Origin: Jannaschia seohaensis
Lineage (GTDB): Bacteria > Pseudomonadota > Alphaproteobacteria > Rhodobacterales > Rhodobacteraceae
Direction of reading: 5' to 3'
Assembly (NCBI RefSeq): GCF_900116765.1
Contig: NZ_UETC01000008.1
Location: 88,008 to 152,007, forward strand
DNA: 64,000 bases
A model generated the notes under the pieces. The model searched no databases. It saw only the letters and a list, made by a program, of their open reading frames with translations, and was not told the DNA's origin. Of the stretch, positions 1-8,743 are shown in pieces (position 1 is the stretch's first letter; each line of letters starts with the position of its first letter). The position numbers were made by a program, and so were the translations under genes.

Positions 1-259
1 GTCGGACCGAGACGGCAGCCAGGCGGTGGGCAAGGCGACGGGTCGCCTCGTCCAGATCGTCTCGGGCCTCGATGGCGCGCATCCCCCCGGCGACCAGGGC
101 ATCGACCTGCGCCGCATCGCCAAGGATGGCGGTCAGGTCGCGGTGCAGATCGCCGCGTTCGGCCAGAAGGCCCGGCAGGTCGTCGACCAGACGGTCCCAG
201 AGGGACGGTTGGACGGCCTCCTGCCGAGCGACCAGCGATGCGCTGTCGAGATCCGGCAT
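1..259 (-). CDS. tssE: TssE, T6SS baseplate protein (partial, C-terminus off left edge)
   Basis: This is an 86-codon N-terminal part of a protein that continues past the left edge. Near the N-terminus it has PSLWDRLVDDLPG, the way TssE (gp25-like baseplate wedge) proteins begin, followed by a charged helix (HRDLTAILGD). The ATG at 259 lies 25 bases after the hcp stop. The order tssA-tssB-tssC-hcp-tssE is the usual T6SS sheath/tube operon order, so position supports the call as much as sequence does. TssF and TssG would be expected next, outside the window. The catalytic-like core of the gp25 fold is not in view. Confidence 0.75.
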   Translation of the reverse strand, partial: MPDLDSASLVARQEAVQPSLWDRLVDDLPGLLAERGDLHRDLTAILGDAAQVDALVAGGMRAIEARDDLDEATRRLAHRLAAVSVR

Positions 260-284
260 CGAGCAGCTTCAGACGCGCGCGCGC

Positions 285-773
285 TCAGACACCTGCCGCG
301 ATGTCGTAGGTGATCTCGTGCTCGTCGCTGGCGTTGTGATCGTCGTCCTGGACGACGTACTTCACCGTGACGTTCTCGAAGACGAGCCCCACGATCTCCT
401 CGATCACTTGGCCGCCTTCATTCTCGCCGACGCCGATCGTCTCGAACTTGGAGATCGTCACGTTCTCCATCGTGATCGTATAGTAGTCGAGATGCGCCTC
501 GCCGCTGTCCTTGCGGACATAAAGAATCATTTCCTTGAAGGACTTGCCCTGCATACAGGACAGCGCGAGATACGGCGAGGACGCGTCGGTGAACTTCCGC
601 AGATAAAGCGCATCGACGAAGGCGCGGGCGCGTGCCCGTCCGCGGCCGACCTGCGCCGCCGAGCCCTGCTCGATGTTCCATTTGATGTCGTGGATATCGA
701 TCTCGTCCTCGTGGTCGACCCGTTGGGACTCCCCCTGGATATCATCGATCTTCAGATAAGCCGTCAGTGGCAT
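285..773 (-). CDS. hcp: Hcp, T6SS inner-tube protein
   Basis: This 162-residue protein has the normal length for Hcp, whose hexameric rings stack into the T6SS inner tube and can carry small effectors. It starts MPLTAYLKIDDIQGES, the Hcp opening strand, and has the family's ALYLRKFTDASSPYL and a late ENVTVKYVV strand. It is the fourth gene of tssABC-hcp-tssE, starting 33 bases after the tssC stop, the largest gap in that operon. No C-terminal extension is present, so it is a structural rather than an evolved Hcp. Confidence 0.95.
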   Translation of the reverse strand: MPLTAYLKIDDIQGESQRVDHEDEIDIHDIKWNIEQGSAAQVGRGRARARAFVDALYLRKFTDASSPYLALSCMQGKSFKEMILYVRKDSGEAHLDYYTITMENVTISKFETIGVGENEGGQVIEEIVGLVFENVTVKYVVQDDDHNASDEHEITYDIAAGV

Positions 774-805
774 GGTCTCTCTCCTCTCAAGTTATGCAGG
801 TGTCT

Positions 806-2314
806 TTAAGATTTGACAGAAGGCAGTTCGGACACGAGCCGAAGCGACGCGTTGATGCCTTCGAGTTGGTAATGCGGGCGTAGGAAGAAGCGGGCGTTGT
901 AGTAGCCGGGACGCCCCTCGACGCTGTCGACCTGCACTTCGGCGGCGGCCAGCGGACGCTTGGCCTTGGCCTTGTCGTCGGCCATCGCCGGATTGGCCAG
1001 GACGTAGCGGTTGATCCACTCGCTCAGCCACTTCTCCATGTCGCCCCGCTCCTTGAAAGTGCCGACTTTGTCGCGGGCGATGGCCTTCAGGTAATGCGCG
1101 AAGCGGCTGACCGGGAAGAGGTAGGGCAGGTTCGCCGAGAGCCGTTCATTGGCCTGCGCGTCCGGGTCGACCAGACGCCCGGCACGGGCCTCGTCGTCCT
1201 GGAGCGAATGCGCCCCGATGAACGCCGCGGTGTCGGTGTTCTTGCGGTGCAGGATGGGCATCATGCCCAGCTTGGCCAGTTCCGCCTCGCGCCGGTCGTC
1301 GATGGCGATTTCGGTCGGGCATTTCATCGCGACCGAGCCGTCATCGGTCGGGAAGGTATGCACCGGCAGATTCAGCACCGTGCCGCCCGATTCCACGCCC
1401 CGGATCTGCGTGCCCCAGCCGGTCATCTTGTGACTGCGGTTGATGTTCACGCCCATGGCGTAGGCCGCGTTCATCCAGGTGTAGTGGTCGTGCTTGCCGT
1501 CGATGGTCTCTTCGAAATCGAAACCCTTCACCGGCACGGTATCCGCCCCGTAAGGCAGCCGGCCCAAGACGCGCGGCATGGCGAGGCCGATATAGCGGGC
1601 GTCCTCGCTTTCCCTCAGCGACTGCCAGGAGGCATAGTCGGGGCTGGAGACGATCTGCTCCAGATCCTGCGGGTTGGGCAGTTCCTGCCAGCTTTCCATG
1701 CGGAACAGCTGAGGCGCGACGGCCGCGATGAAGGGCGCATGCGCCGAGGCCGCGATGCCGCTCATGTTGCGCAGCAGGTTCACGTCCTTGGGCTTGTGGC
1801 TGAACTCGTAGTCGCCGATGATCGCTCCGAAGGGCTCGCCCCCGAACATCGAATACTCGTCGGTGTAGAGCTTCTTGAAGATGGGGGACTGGTCCCACAT
1901 CTGGCCCTCGTAATCCTCCAGCTGGTCGCTGAGTTCGTCCTTGGAGATGTTGAGGACCCGGATCTTCAGCTTCTGGTCGGTCTCGGTGTTGTTGACGAGG
2001 TAATGCAGCCCCCGCCAGGAGCCTTCCATCTTGGAGACCGCGGGCGCGTGCAGGATCTCGTTCATCTGCTCGCTGAGGATCTCGTCGATCCCGGCGATCA
2101 GCGACTTGATCGACTTGACCGCGTTGCCCGACAGAGTCGCCGTGCCTGACCGCTCCTTGGCGGCGACGGCGAGGTTCGACACCAGGCCCTTGAGCTTGTC
2201 GCCTTCCTCGTCCTTGACGCGGAAATCCTTCTCCAGGAGTTCGCTGAACTCGCCCAGGTCGAGCGCTTCGGCCTCGGCAACGGCGGCGCCACCCTCCTGC
2301 TTTTCTTCAGCCAT
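806..2314 (-). CDS. tssC: TssC (VipB), T6SS contractile sheath large subunit
   Basis: A 502-residue protein matching the usual TssC length. TssC and TssB form the cytoplasmic contractile sheath around the Hcp tube. The family motif PRVLGRLPYG lies around residue 245. The C-terminus has the conserved LRPHYQLEGINASLRLVSELP ending in pieces (LEGINASLRLVSELP), which includes the handshake strand region. It starts two bases after the tssB stop and is surely co-transcribed with it. No frame problems or missing parts are seen. Confidence 0.97.
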   Translation of the reverse strand: MAEEKQEGGAAVAEAEALDLGEFSELLEKDFRVKDEEGDKLKGLVSNLAVAAKERSGTATLSGNAVKSIKSLIAGIDEILSEQMNEILHAPAVSKMEGSWRGLHYLVNNTETDQKLKIRVLNISKDELSDQLEDYEGQMWDQSPIFKKLYTDEYSMFGGEPFGAIIGDYEFSHKPKDVNLLRNMSGIAASAHAPFIAAVAPQLFRMESWQELPNPQDLEQIVSSPDYASWQSLRESEDARYIGLAMPRVLGRLPYGADTVPVKGFDFEETIDGKHDHYTWMNAAYAMGVNINRSHKMTGWGTQIRGVESGGTVLNLPVHTFPTDDGSVAMKCPTEIAIDDRREAELAKLGMMPILHRKNTDTAAFIGAHSLQDDEARAGRLVDPDAQANERLSANLPYLFPVSRFAHYLKAIARDKVGTFKERGDMEKWLSEWINRYVLANPAMADDKAKAKRPLAAAEVQVDSVEGRPGYYNARFFLRPHYQLEGINASLRLVSELPSVKS

Positions 2315-2316
2315 TC

Positions 2317-2853
2317 TCAGCCCTCCTTATCTTCGTTCTGGGCCATCGCCTGCTCGGCGGCCTGCGCGAGCAGCGGTTCGTTGCGCAGAAGCTGCGCGAT
2401 GCGCTTTTCGGCGTCGACCTTGCCGTCCATGTAGCTGAGCAGCTCTTCCAGCTGCTTGCGCATCTTCAGAAGCTCCGCGAGCGGGGGCACCTGCTCGGCG
2501 ATCTTGTCGGGGGCGAAGTCGGACATGTTCTTGAAGGTCAGGTCGACGAACAGCTCCTCGTCCTTCTCCTCGCCCTCGGCGGCGGGCAGGGTGTTCTTGA
2601 CGCGGGTCTTCACCCGCGGGCTCAGCGCCTCCATGAAGCGGCCAAAGCGGCCGGCATCGGTCTCGACGAAGCTGCGGTCGTTGACCGGCTTCTGCGCCTC
2701 GGGCGTCTCGCTGTCCCCGGCGAGGTCGGCCATCACGCCCATCACGAAGGGCAACTCGATGGTCGTCGGGCTGCCGTAATGCTCCACGTCATAGGCAATC
2801 TGCACCCGAGGCGCGCGATTGCGTTCTATGTTCTTCTGCTTGGATTCACTCAT
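2317..2853 (-). CDS. tssB: TssB (VipA), T6SS contractile sheath small subunit
   Basis: A 178-residue protein of standard TssB length, partner of TssC in the sheath. The N-terminal RAPRVQIAYDVEHYG and ELPFVMGVMADL are family hallmarks. The C-terminal MDGKVDAEKRIAQLLRNEPLL is the usual TssB helix, the region that contacts ClpV in characterised systems. The start overlaps the end of tssA by eight bases (ATG at 2853, tssA stop at 2846), consistent with translational coupling. No anomaly is seen. Confidence 0.97.
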   Translation of the reverse strand: MSESKQKNIERNRAPRVQIAYDVEHYGSPTTIELPFVMGVMADLAGDSETPEAQKPVNDRSFVETDAGRFGRFMEALSPRVKTRVKNTLPAAEGEEKDEELFVDLTFKNMSDFAPDKIAEQVPPLAELLKMRKQLEELLSYMDGKVDAEKRIAQLLRNEPLLAQAAEQAMAQNEDKEG

Positions 2854-3997
2854 CGTTCCCTCTCCGTGATCGTCTTGTCGGCTCTTCTATGCCCGCCAGG
2901 GCGCGGAACTCCTTCAGGCCACCGGGCGCAACCTGTTCCATGAGGTCCAGGAAATCGAGGCGCACCAGGCTGCGCAGCCGCTTCGCCAGATGCGGGATGG
3001 GGCTGCCGGGCTCGGTGCGTTCGTAAAAGGCGACGATGGCGTCGAGGGACTTCTCGACATCCTCGCGAGAGGCGATGACGCCCGGCCCCGAAGGGCCCGC
3101 CGGCGCCGCCGGGGCCGCGCCGGGCACGGGGGCTGTTTCTGGGGCGCCGTCGGTCGGGGCCGAGGTCGTGGCGCCGCCCCCCTCCGCCTGCGCGGCCGCC
3201 AAGGTCGCGCGGCACCGCTCCAGGAAGGTCTTCAGCTCGGGCAGGGTCAGGCTGCCGGTATCCGTGAGGCCCGATTGGGTGGCGAAGGCCGCCTCCAAAC
3301 TGCCCACCGCCGCCTCGCAGGCCGAAATCCCGGCCGTCATCTCGGTCAGCCGCTCCGCCTCGGTATCCGCCATCGCCCGCGAAGCGCCCTTCACCCGGGC
3401 CGCGACCTGCTTGTGCCTGGCCAGAACCTCGTCCTTCTCCCTCTGGCTCAGGCCCGAGGCGGCGGATTGCATCACCTCGAAATCCGACAGCATCGCGCGG
3501 GCCAGATCGTCCCCGATGATCGGACCGAGGCCCCGCGGGTTCAGAACCATCCCAAAGCGCAGATCGCCCAACAGACCGTTGTCGTCGTTCTCCAGCTGCT
3601 TGAGCGCGTTGAGCCGGGGCCGCACGGCCATGGAGGGATCGGGCCGGTCCCGCAACTCGGGATGGAGCCCGTCCCAATAGCGCTCCAATGTCTGCGCGAG
3701 CATCGTGAGTCCGGAGGCGAGCCCCTGGAACCCGTCCTCGGCATAGGCGGCCCGCACCATCATCACCAGAAGCCGCAGATCCCGTCCCATCGCGGCAAGT
3801 TCGGCGCCGGTCGAGACGACCTCCTGCCAATCCGGCGGCGGCGCCAGCGGGTTGATGCTGCCGTCTTCGTTCTTACGATTTCGCAGCGCGGCAGGCTCAA
3901 GCGCGCGCTCGATCGCGGCGAACCGCGGATCGTTTCGCAACTCCAGGCCGGACGGTTGGTCGCCCGGAACCGGTTCAAGGAACCGCTCTAGGTCCAT
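2846..3997 (-). CDS. tssA: TssA-like protein with ImpA N-terminal domain
   Basis: 383 residues. The N-terminus (EPVPGDQPSGLELRNDPRF) is the ImpA_N signature of TssA, the protein that primes and caps sheath polymerisation. The middle is helical. An Ala/Pro-rich linker lies around residues 270-310. The C-terminus (SREDVEKSLDAIVAFYERTEP, HLAKRLRSLVRLDFLDLM) is a short helical domain like that in short-type TssA proteins. It is the first gene of the sheath operon. Upstream (about 4000-4108) is a more AT-rich gap that probably holds the operon promoter. Confidence 0.92.
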   Translation of the reverse strand: MDLERFLEPVPGDQPSGLELRNDPRFAAIERALEPAALRNRKNEDGSINPLAPPPDWQEVVSTGAELAAMGRDLRLLVMMVRAAYAEDGFQGLASGLTMLAQTLERYWDGLHPELRDRPDPSMAVRPRLNALKQLENDDNGLLGDLRFGMVLNPRGLGPIIGDDLARAMLSDFEVMQSAASGLSQREKDEVLARHKQVAARVKGASRAMADTEAERLTEMTAGISACEAAVGSLEAAFATQSGLTDTGSLTLPELKTFLERCRATLAAAQAEGGGATTSAPTDGAPETAPVPGAAPAAPAGPSGPGVIASREDVEKSLDAIVAFYERTEPGSPIPHLAKRLRSLVRLDFLDLMEQVAPGGLKEFRALAGIEEPTRRSRRGNDE

Positions 3998-4108
3998 GAA
4001 ATATTACTCCGGAAATCGGCAGTACGTCCCTTAATAAGCTTAACCCTACGTCCGATTCCCGAATCCGCATAGCCTGAACATCGGCGATATGCGTGAATCC
4101 ATACCCCA

Positions 4109-6154
4109 TCACTGCGCCGCGCGGCTTGCGACGAAGAGATAGACCCACTCCCCCTTGAAGCCCGGATCGGCCGCCCGCGCCTCCGCCACCCGCGTGCGCA
4201 GCCAGTCGAGATAGGGGACGGCGGGCTCCGATGTCGGGCGCAGACCATCGTAAAGCGGCGCGCTGGCCGCGAAGGCCACGACGATGTCCTGCCCGAAGGG
4301 CGGCGCGATCCGGAGCCGCAGCGCGTCGTCGCGTCCGATGACGACCGAGCTTTCGGCGGGGTGGCGCGTCAGCGGCAGAACCGCATTGGGCGTCAGGTGC
4401 AGCACCTGCCCGTCGCTGTCGAAGTAATCGACATAGAGATAAGCGGGGTAATCCGGCGTCCCCAGCTCGACCACGAACCAGTCGCCCTCGGTGAAGTCGT
4501 ATTCCCGCACGAAGGCGTTCTCGCCGACGATATTCGGGTTCGTCAGCTGCTCCTCCGATTGCGGCAGGCCCAGCCGGTCCAGCCGGTCGAGCAGGCCGCA
4601 TTGCGGGTCGGGCAGGACGCGCAGCTCGTCCTGCAAGGGCAGCGTCTCGCCGATCTCGTCGCGCAGCGCGGCCAGAAGCGGGGCGGCGGCGGCGGGATCG
4701 GGGACATGGCCCCGCAGAGCCAGCGCGCCCGTCTCGGGGTCGAAGATGGTGCGGACCCGCGCGCAATCAGCGGCCTCAAGGGCGGCGGCCATGCCGTCGC
4801 GCACGGCCTGTCCCTGCGCCGCCTCGGGGGTCAGGAAGGCGCGCAGCGCGGCAAGCCCCCCGGCATCCAGTTGCAGCGCCCCCGCGCCCGACCAGTCGAG
4901 CGCCGCCGTCACCGTCGGCGCGTCGGGCGCCAAGGCGGCAAGCCCGGGGGGATCGATGCGCAGGGTCGCGACCGAGGCCCCGATCGCTGCGGCCGGGGGC
5001 GCAGATATGGCGGGCGCGGGATCGGAGGAGACCCGCAGCGCGTCCGCGGCGGAGGACGGGAGCGGGGCGCTCTCGGGCACCGCCTCCGGGCGCATCTCCC
5101 CCGTGGCGGCGGCCGCCGCGGCGGGCGCGGCGCGCATCGGGCCGGACGGGGCCGCGACGGTCGGAGGCGGGGCGGCCGTGACGCGGCCGGAGGTCGCGGC
5201 GGCCTTCGGCGCGGCGGTGGCTGGGGGCGCGGCCTCGGCGGTCTGGACCGATGGGGGCGGCGCGGCCGCCGCCGCTGTGACCCTCGGGCGCGCGGTCTCT
5301 GCGCGGGGGCCGCTGGCTGCGGCGGCAGCGGCGGGATCCGGGTCCGGCGCGGCGGGGCGGACCCTGTCGCCCTGCACCGGACGGGACGGACGCGCGGGGG
5401 ACGGCGCCGCGACAGCCGATGCGCGCGCGGTGGCCGGCCTGCTCTGGGCGATCGTCGCGGCGGCGGGGCGCAGGGCGGTGCCGGTCTCGGTGTGCGGCAT
5501 CGCCGGCGGCGTCGGGGCGCTGGGCAGGGGACGGGACGGGCGCGCGCCCCCCTCAGGCACGGTGCTCGGGACGCGCGGGGCGGCGGGCGCGGCGGCGGTC
5601 TGCGCCCTTCCGGAGACCCGCTCCGGGGCGCGGCGAGCCGCGGGCACGGGCTCCGGAGCGGCGCGCGCCGCCTGAAGCGGGCGCGCCGCTCCGGCCGCCG
5701 GAGCGGGCGCTGACGGCGGGGCGCGGGGCGCGGCGATCGCTGCGGGCGGGGTGGCGTCGGACCTCTCGGCGAAGGCCTCGACACGGCCGGACGGCACCGG
5801 CGGCCGGGGCGCGGCGAGGGACGGGGCGGACGCCTCCAAAGCCTGCGCGCCGCCGTCGGACAGGTCCGCCAGCGAGGCGCCGCTGACCGCGACCGCCTCG
5901 CTCCGCCGCATCGGCACGCCCTGTCCTTCGCTCCGCAGCCCCTGCGGCACGGCCTGCACGGCGCGGGGCGCGTCCGGCGGGGCGGGGGCGGCGCGCTGGC
6001 TTTCGACCTGCATCACGCCCATGCGCATCTCGGTCCGCCCCGCTGCCTGATCGGGCATCGGGGGTGGGGCGGGCCAGGCCAGCCAGACCAGCCCCGCGAT
6101 CACGCCATGCAACGCGAGCGAAGCAGCGAGGCCCGCCAGCCCGCCGCGCATCAC
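4109..6154 (-). CDS. TonB-like membrane-anchored protein with Pro/Ala-rich linker and C-terminal DUF4384-like domain
   Basis: 681 residues from a GTG at 6154; an ATG at 6151 is equally possible. Residues about 6-24 form one transmembrane helix (LAASLALHGVIAGLVWLAWP). About 400 residues rich in Ala, Pro and Arg follow, as in the periplasm-spanning linker of TonB/TolA proteins. The last 250 residues contain a BON-like segment (ALALRGHVPDPAAAAPLLAAL) and a DUF4384-like domain (FVVELGTPDYPAYLYVDYF, LHLTPNAVLPLTRHP, VAFAASAPLYDGLRP). It is the last gene after exbB-exbD-exbD, so it is probably the protein energised by that motor. The end resembles the C-terminus of the kinase at 16321. No outer-membrane receptor is nearby, so the TonB analogy is structural only. 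Confidence 0.75.
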   Translation of the reverse strand: MMRGGLAGLAASLALHGVIAGLVWLAWPAPPPMPDQAAGRTEMRMGVMQVESQRAAPAPPDAPRAVQAVPQGLRSEGQGVPMRRSEAVAVSGASLADLSDGGAQALEASAPSLAAPRPPVPSGRVEAFAERSDATPPAAIAAPRAPPSAPAPAAGAARPLQAARAAPEPVPAARRAPERVSGRAQTAAAPAAPRVPSTVPEGGARPSRPLPSAPTPPAMPHTETGTALRPAAATIAQSRPATARASAVAAPSPARPSRPVQGDRVRPAAPDPDPAAAAAASGPRAETARPRVTAAAAAPPPSVQTAEAAPPATAAPKAAATSGRVTAAPPPTVAAPSGPMRAAPAAAAAATGEMRPEAVPESAPLPSSAADALRVSSDPAPAISAPPAAAIGASVATLRIDPPGLAALAPDAPTVTAALDWSGAGALQLDAGGLAALRAFLTPEAAQGQAVRDGMAAALEAADCARVRTIFDPETGALALRGHVPDPAAAAPLLAALRDEIGETLPLQDELRVLPDPQCGLLDRLDRLGLPQSEEQLTNPNIVGENAFVREYDFTEGDWFVVELGTPDYPAYLYVDYFDSDGQVLHLTPNAVLPLTRHPAESSVVIGRDDALRLRIAPPFGQDIVVAFAASAPLYDGLRPTSEPAVPYLDWLRTRVAEARAADPGFKGEWVYLFVASRAAQ

Positions 6155-6555
6155 CGGGCCTCCGGCGGCGTGACGACCAGGACGATCTCGCCCAGCGCCG
6201 CGTCCTCCAGCGCACTGATGAGGGGCAGGACATGGCGGAGAGCCACGTCGCGATGGGCGTTGACGCGGATGAGCGGCTCCGCGCCGCCGTCCAGCCGGCG
6301 GCGCAGCTCCGGCAGCCAGGGCTCGGGGACCGGGGCCCCGTTCAGCGCTAGCGTCCCATCCGCAGCGACCGAGAGCGTCACGCCCCCGCCGGGCATATCC
6401 GCGCCCCCGATGGCGACCGGCGGCAGGACCTCGAAAGGCGCGGTGGCGTCGAGCCGGGCGACCAGCATGAAGAAGGCCAGCAGGAAGAACACCACGTCGA
6501 CGAGTGGGATCACCGGCTCAACCGGCGGGGTGGGGACGCGGCGCCTCAGCCCCAT
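6151..6555 (-). CDS. exbD: ExbD/TolR-family proton-channel subunit (second copy)
   Basis: 134 residues. It has a short basic cytoplasmic N-terminus, then one membrane helix VIPLVDVVFFLLAFFML with the conserved Asp that conducts protons in ExbD/TolR. A periplasmic domain follows (GVTLSVAADGTLALNGAPV, PLIRVNAHRDVALRHVLPL, IVLVVTPPEAR). The stop overlaps the GTG of the TonB-like gene. Two consecutive exbD genes suggest a heterodimer of ExbD subunits, as in some Exb-like motors. Function in this T6SS locus is inferred from position. Confidence 0.88.
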   Translation of the reverse strand: MGLRRRVPTPPVEPVIPLVDVVFFLLAFFMLVARLDATAPFEVLPPVAIGGADMPGGGVTLSVAADGTLALNGAPVPEPWLPELRRRLDGGAEPLIRVNAHRDVALRHVLPLISALEDAALGEIVLVVTPPEAR

Positions 6556-6568
6556 GGCGCGGCGCGCG

Positions 6569-6952
6569 TCACGGCCGCGCCTCCAGCCGCACCAGTTCCA
6601 CGTCGCGCAGCCCCGCCGCGCTCAGCCGGTCGAGCACGGTCACGAGACCCGAGAGCGGCGCCTCGGGCGAGGGCAGGACCAGGACACGCGCGCCCTGGGC
6701 GCGGGCCAGGTCGCCCTCGGTCAGCGCCGCCCCCCGGAGCACCGCGCGCCCATCGGCCGCGACCCGGATCAGCAGGGTCTCACCCGGTGCGGCAGCGGTC
6801 CCAGCCGCGGGCGTCTCGGCGCCCCCCAACACCGGGATCATGTTCAGATCCCGGTAGATAGAGGTCACCATGAAATAGATCAGCATGATGAACAGCACGT
6901 CGATCAGCGGCACCAGCGTCGGCCGCGCCGCCCGCCTGCGCCGCGCGATCAT
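6569..6952 (-). CDS. exbD: ExbD/TolR-family proton-channel subunit (first copy)
   Basis: 127 residues with the family layout: basic N-terminus (MIARRRRAARPT), one helix LVPLIDVLFIMLIYFMV carrying the essential Asp, and a periplasmic domain ending in VTVLDRLSAAGLRDVELV. The ATG at 6952 overlaps the exbB TGA. It differs clearly from the second copy, so this is not a recent tandem duplication. Confidence 0.9.
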   Translation of the reverse strand: MIARRRRAARPTLVPLIDVLFIMLIYFMVTSIYRDLNMIPVLGGAETPAAGTAAAPGETLLIRVAADGRAVLRGAALTEGDLARAQGARVLVLPSPEAPLSGLVTVLDRLSAAGLRDVELVRLEARP

Positions 6953-7551
6953 GAGCGCGGCAGCGCGGCGGCCAGCGCGGCTCGGCCGATCACGCGCTCC
7001 ATCTCGTCGGTGGCGCGGTCGATACGCGATTGCAGGATCGCAGCGCCAACCAGCGCCGGGATTGTCACGATCAGCCCCGCCGCCGTGGTCAGCAACGCCT
7101 GCCAGATGCCTCCTGCCAGGATCGAGGCGTTGGCCGCGCCCTCGGCCAGTTCCAGCGCCCGGAAGGACTGGATCATGCCCAGCACGGTGCCGAGAAGACC
7201 CAGCAACGGCGCGATCAGCCCGATGATTTCGAGCGTCCGCACCCCCCGACCCAGCGCCGCGACCTCGGTCGCGCCCATCGCCTCCAGTTCTGCGGTCAGC
7301 GCCTCGGGGGCCGGACGCCGGGGCAGAAGCGCCGCCGCCCGCGCCAGAAGCCGGTCGGCGGGAGCGCCTCCGCCCACGGGTGCACCGGGCATCGCGCCGC
7401 CTTCGACCGCGTCGAGCCAGTCGGCCCGCGCCGCCGCCCCGGCCGACGCGCCCCGCAGCGCGATCAGCCGCGCGACAAAGACCGCGACGGACAGCACCGA
7501 GAGCGCCGCCAGCAGCAGAAGGACCGGCCCCGCCGAACCAAGCGCCGCCAC
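6949..7551 (-). CDS. exbB: MotA/TolQ/ExbB proton-channel family protein
   Basis: 200 residues from a GTG at 7551. Three membrane segments are visible: residues about 5-28 (VLLLLAALSVLSVAVFVARL), the central EIIGLIAPLLGLLGTVLGMI, and ALLTTAAGLIVTIPALVG. The GLLGTVLGMI and TTAAGLIVTIPA motifs are diagnostic of ExbB/TolQ. It forms the inner-membrane motor with the two ExbD proteins. The start is five bases after the preceding small-protein stop. A proton motor inside a T6SS gene cluster is unusual; T6SS energy normally comes from sheath contraction and ClpV. Confidence 0.9.
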   Translation of the reverse strand: MAALGSAGPVLLLLAALSVLSVAVFVARLIALRGASAGAAARADWLDAVEGGAMPGAPVGGGAPADRLLARAAALLPRRPAPEALTAELEAMGATEVAALGRGVRTLEIIGLIAPLLGLLGTVLGMIQSFRALELAEGAANASILAGGIWQALLTTAAGLIVTIPALVGAAILQSRIDRATDEMERVIGRAALAAALPRS

Positions 7552-7555
7552 GGCG

Positions 7556-7966
7556 CTACTTCACCAGGGCGACATCCGCCCGGCTTTCCAGGGTGAGCAG
7601 CGGGAAGCAGTCGATTTCCTCCCCGTTCTGCGGGCGGCAAGCGGTCATGTCGTGCAGCAGCACCTCGCCCAGTGCGTCGCAGGCGAGCCCCGGGAACTCG
7701 AACAGCTTCAGCGTCGTGCGATCCACCGGCAAAGGGGCCGCGTCGATCGTGAGGAGCTGGTCGATCACCCCGTCCGTGTCGATCAGCGCCAGCGACATCT
7801 CGAAGGCCTCGAAGCTGCGATCGTCGCCATTGCGGAACAGGAAGAAGGCGCGGCACTGCCCCTCCTCGCCCGCTTCCAGCTTGTTGAGCTCGACCGTGAT
7901 CCCCTGAGCCGCCGCTGGTCCCGCCAGACCGGCCGCGGCCAGGGCCGCCAACATCAATCCACGCAT
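7556..7966 (-). CDS. small secreted protein of unknown function, first gene of the Exb operon
   Basis: 136 residues with a clear signal peptide (MRGLMLAALAAAGLAGPAAAQ), so it is expected in the periplasm. The mature part contains FFLFRNGDDRSFEAFEMSLALID and three Cys residues in the second half, which could form a disulfide. I do not recognise a family. It sits five bases before exbB and heads that operon, so a periplasmic partner role for the motor is the natural guess. The start is supported by the signal peptide. Confidence 0.7.
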   Translation of the reverse strand: MRGLMLAALAAAGLAGPAAAQGITVELNKLEAGEEGQCRAFFLFRNGDDRSFEAFEMSLALIDTDGVIDQLLTIDAAPLPVDRTTLKLFEFPGLACDALGEVLLHDMTACRPQNGEEIDCFPLLTLESRADVALVK

Positions 7967-8307
7967 CGCATTCCCCCCTCGCTTCGGAGCCTAGCAGCGG
8001 AGGGGGGATGCGAGAACAGGCAAATTTCGGGCGGGACGCCACCGCCCCGGTCGCCGGCTTTGGGGGATCGAACCGTCCTCAAGCGCCAAGCCGTCAAGGC
8101 GTCGCTGGCCCCTCTGCCCTCCTCTTCGCCACGAGAACGGCCAAGGACTAGGCGGGCCAATGCGTCCCGGGCCGGGTCCCCGTTGGACGGACCCAGCCGG
8201 GTCGGTACCGGTCACGGCCCTTAACCCCGTCTCGCGACCAACCCGGCTCTTGGCGCATCGCCGCCGCCGTGGCATCGTCGGAGAACCCAAGCGTGGAGGC
8301 GAAGCCC

Positions 8308-8742
8308 ATGACGGTCAGGGAAGCGGTAGACGGCGTCGTGATCGGCCTGCTGATCGGCTTCGAGGACGGGCGGCCTCTGGTGGTCTTTCCCGGCAATCCC
8401 AGAGAGACGGCGCGGCCGGCGCGCTCGCTGGCCCATCTGAGCGCCGATGACGCGGGCTGCGAGGTTGCGCTGCTGTTCGAGGACGGCGCGTTGGAGCGGC
8501 CGCTGATCGTGGGCCGGATCGTCGAACCGGTGCGTCCGGACGCCGTGCCGAAGGAGACGCGGGAGATCGAGCACGACGGGGAGACAGTGCGCATCACCGC
8601 CAAGGAGCGGATCGAGCTGCGCGTGGGCGACAGCGCCATCATTCTGGAGAAGGACGGCCATGTCACCGTGCGCGGCCGCAACCTGGTCAGCCATGCCTCC
8701 GCGTCGAACCGCATCCGTGGCGGATCGATCAACCTGAACTGA
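8308..8742 (+). CDS. DUF6484-type T6SS accessory protein
   Basis: 144 residues from the ATG at 8308, chosen because GGAGG lies nine bases upstream. An in-frame ATG at 8269 would add 13 residues without a good ribosome site. The N-terminal half (GVVIGLLIGFEDGRPLVVFPGNP, ALLFEDGALERPLIVGRIV) matches the DUF6484 pattern seen beside T6SS genes. The C-terminus (IELRVGDSAIILEKDGHVTV, RGRNLVSHASASNRIRGGSI) has a short beta-repeat like the end of VgrG or PAAR-associated proteins. Rightward, one base before the next gene. Confidence 0.7.
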   Translation: MTVREAVDGVVIGLLIGFEDGRPLVVFPGNPRETARPARSLAHLSADDAGCEVALLFEDGALERPLIVGRIVEPVRPDAVPKETREIEHDGETVRITAKERIELRVGDSAIILEKDGHVTVRGRNLVSHASASNRIRGGSINLN

Positions 8743-8743
8743 G

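Noticed and set aside
4361..5713. A 450-codon rightward frame rich in Gly and Arg
   Set aside because: Antisense to the Pro/Ala-rich linker of the TonB-like gene; composition explains it.
6107..8224. A 705-codon rightward frame across the exbBD genes
   Set aside because: Antisense shadow of exbB/exbD/secreted protein, all of which have clear family motifs. The translation is low-complexity Ser/Arg/Pro.
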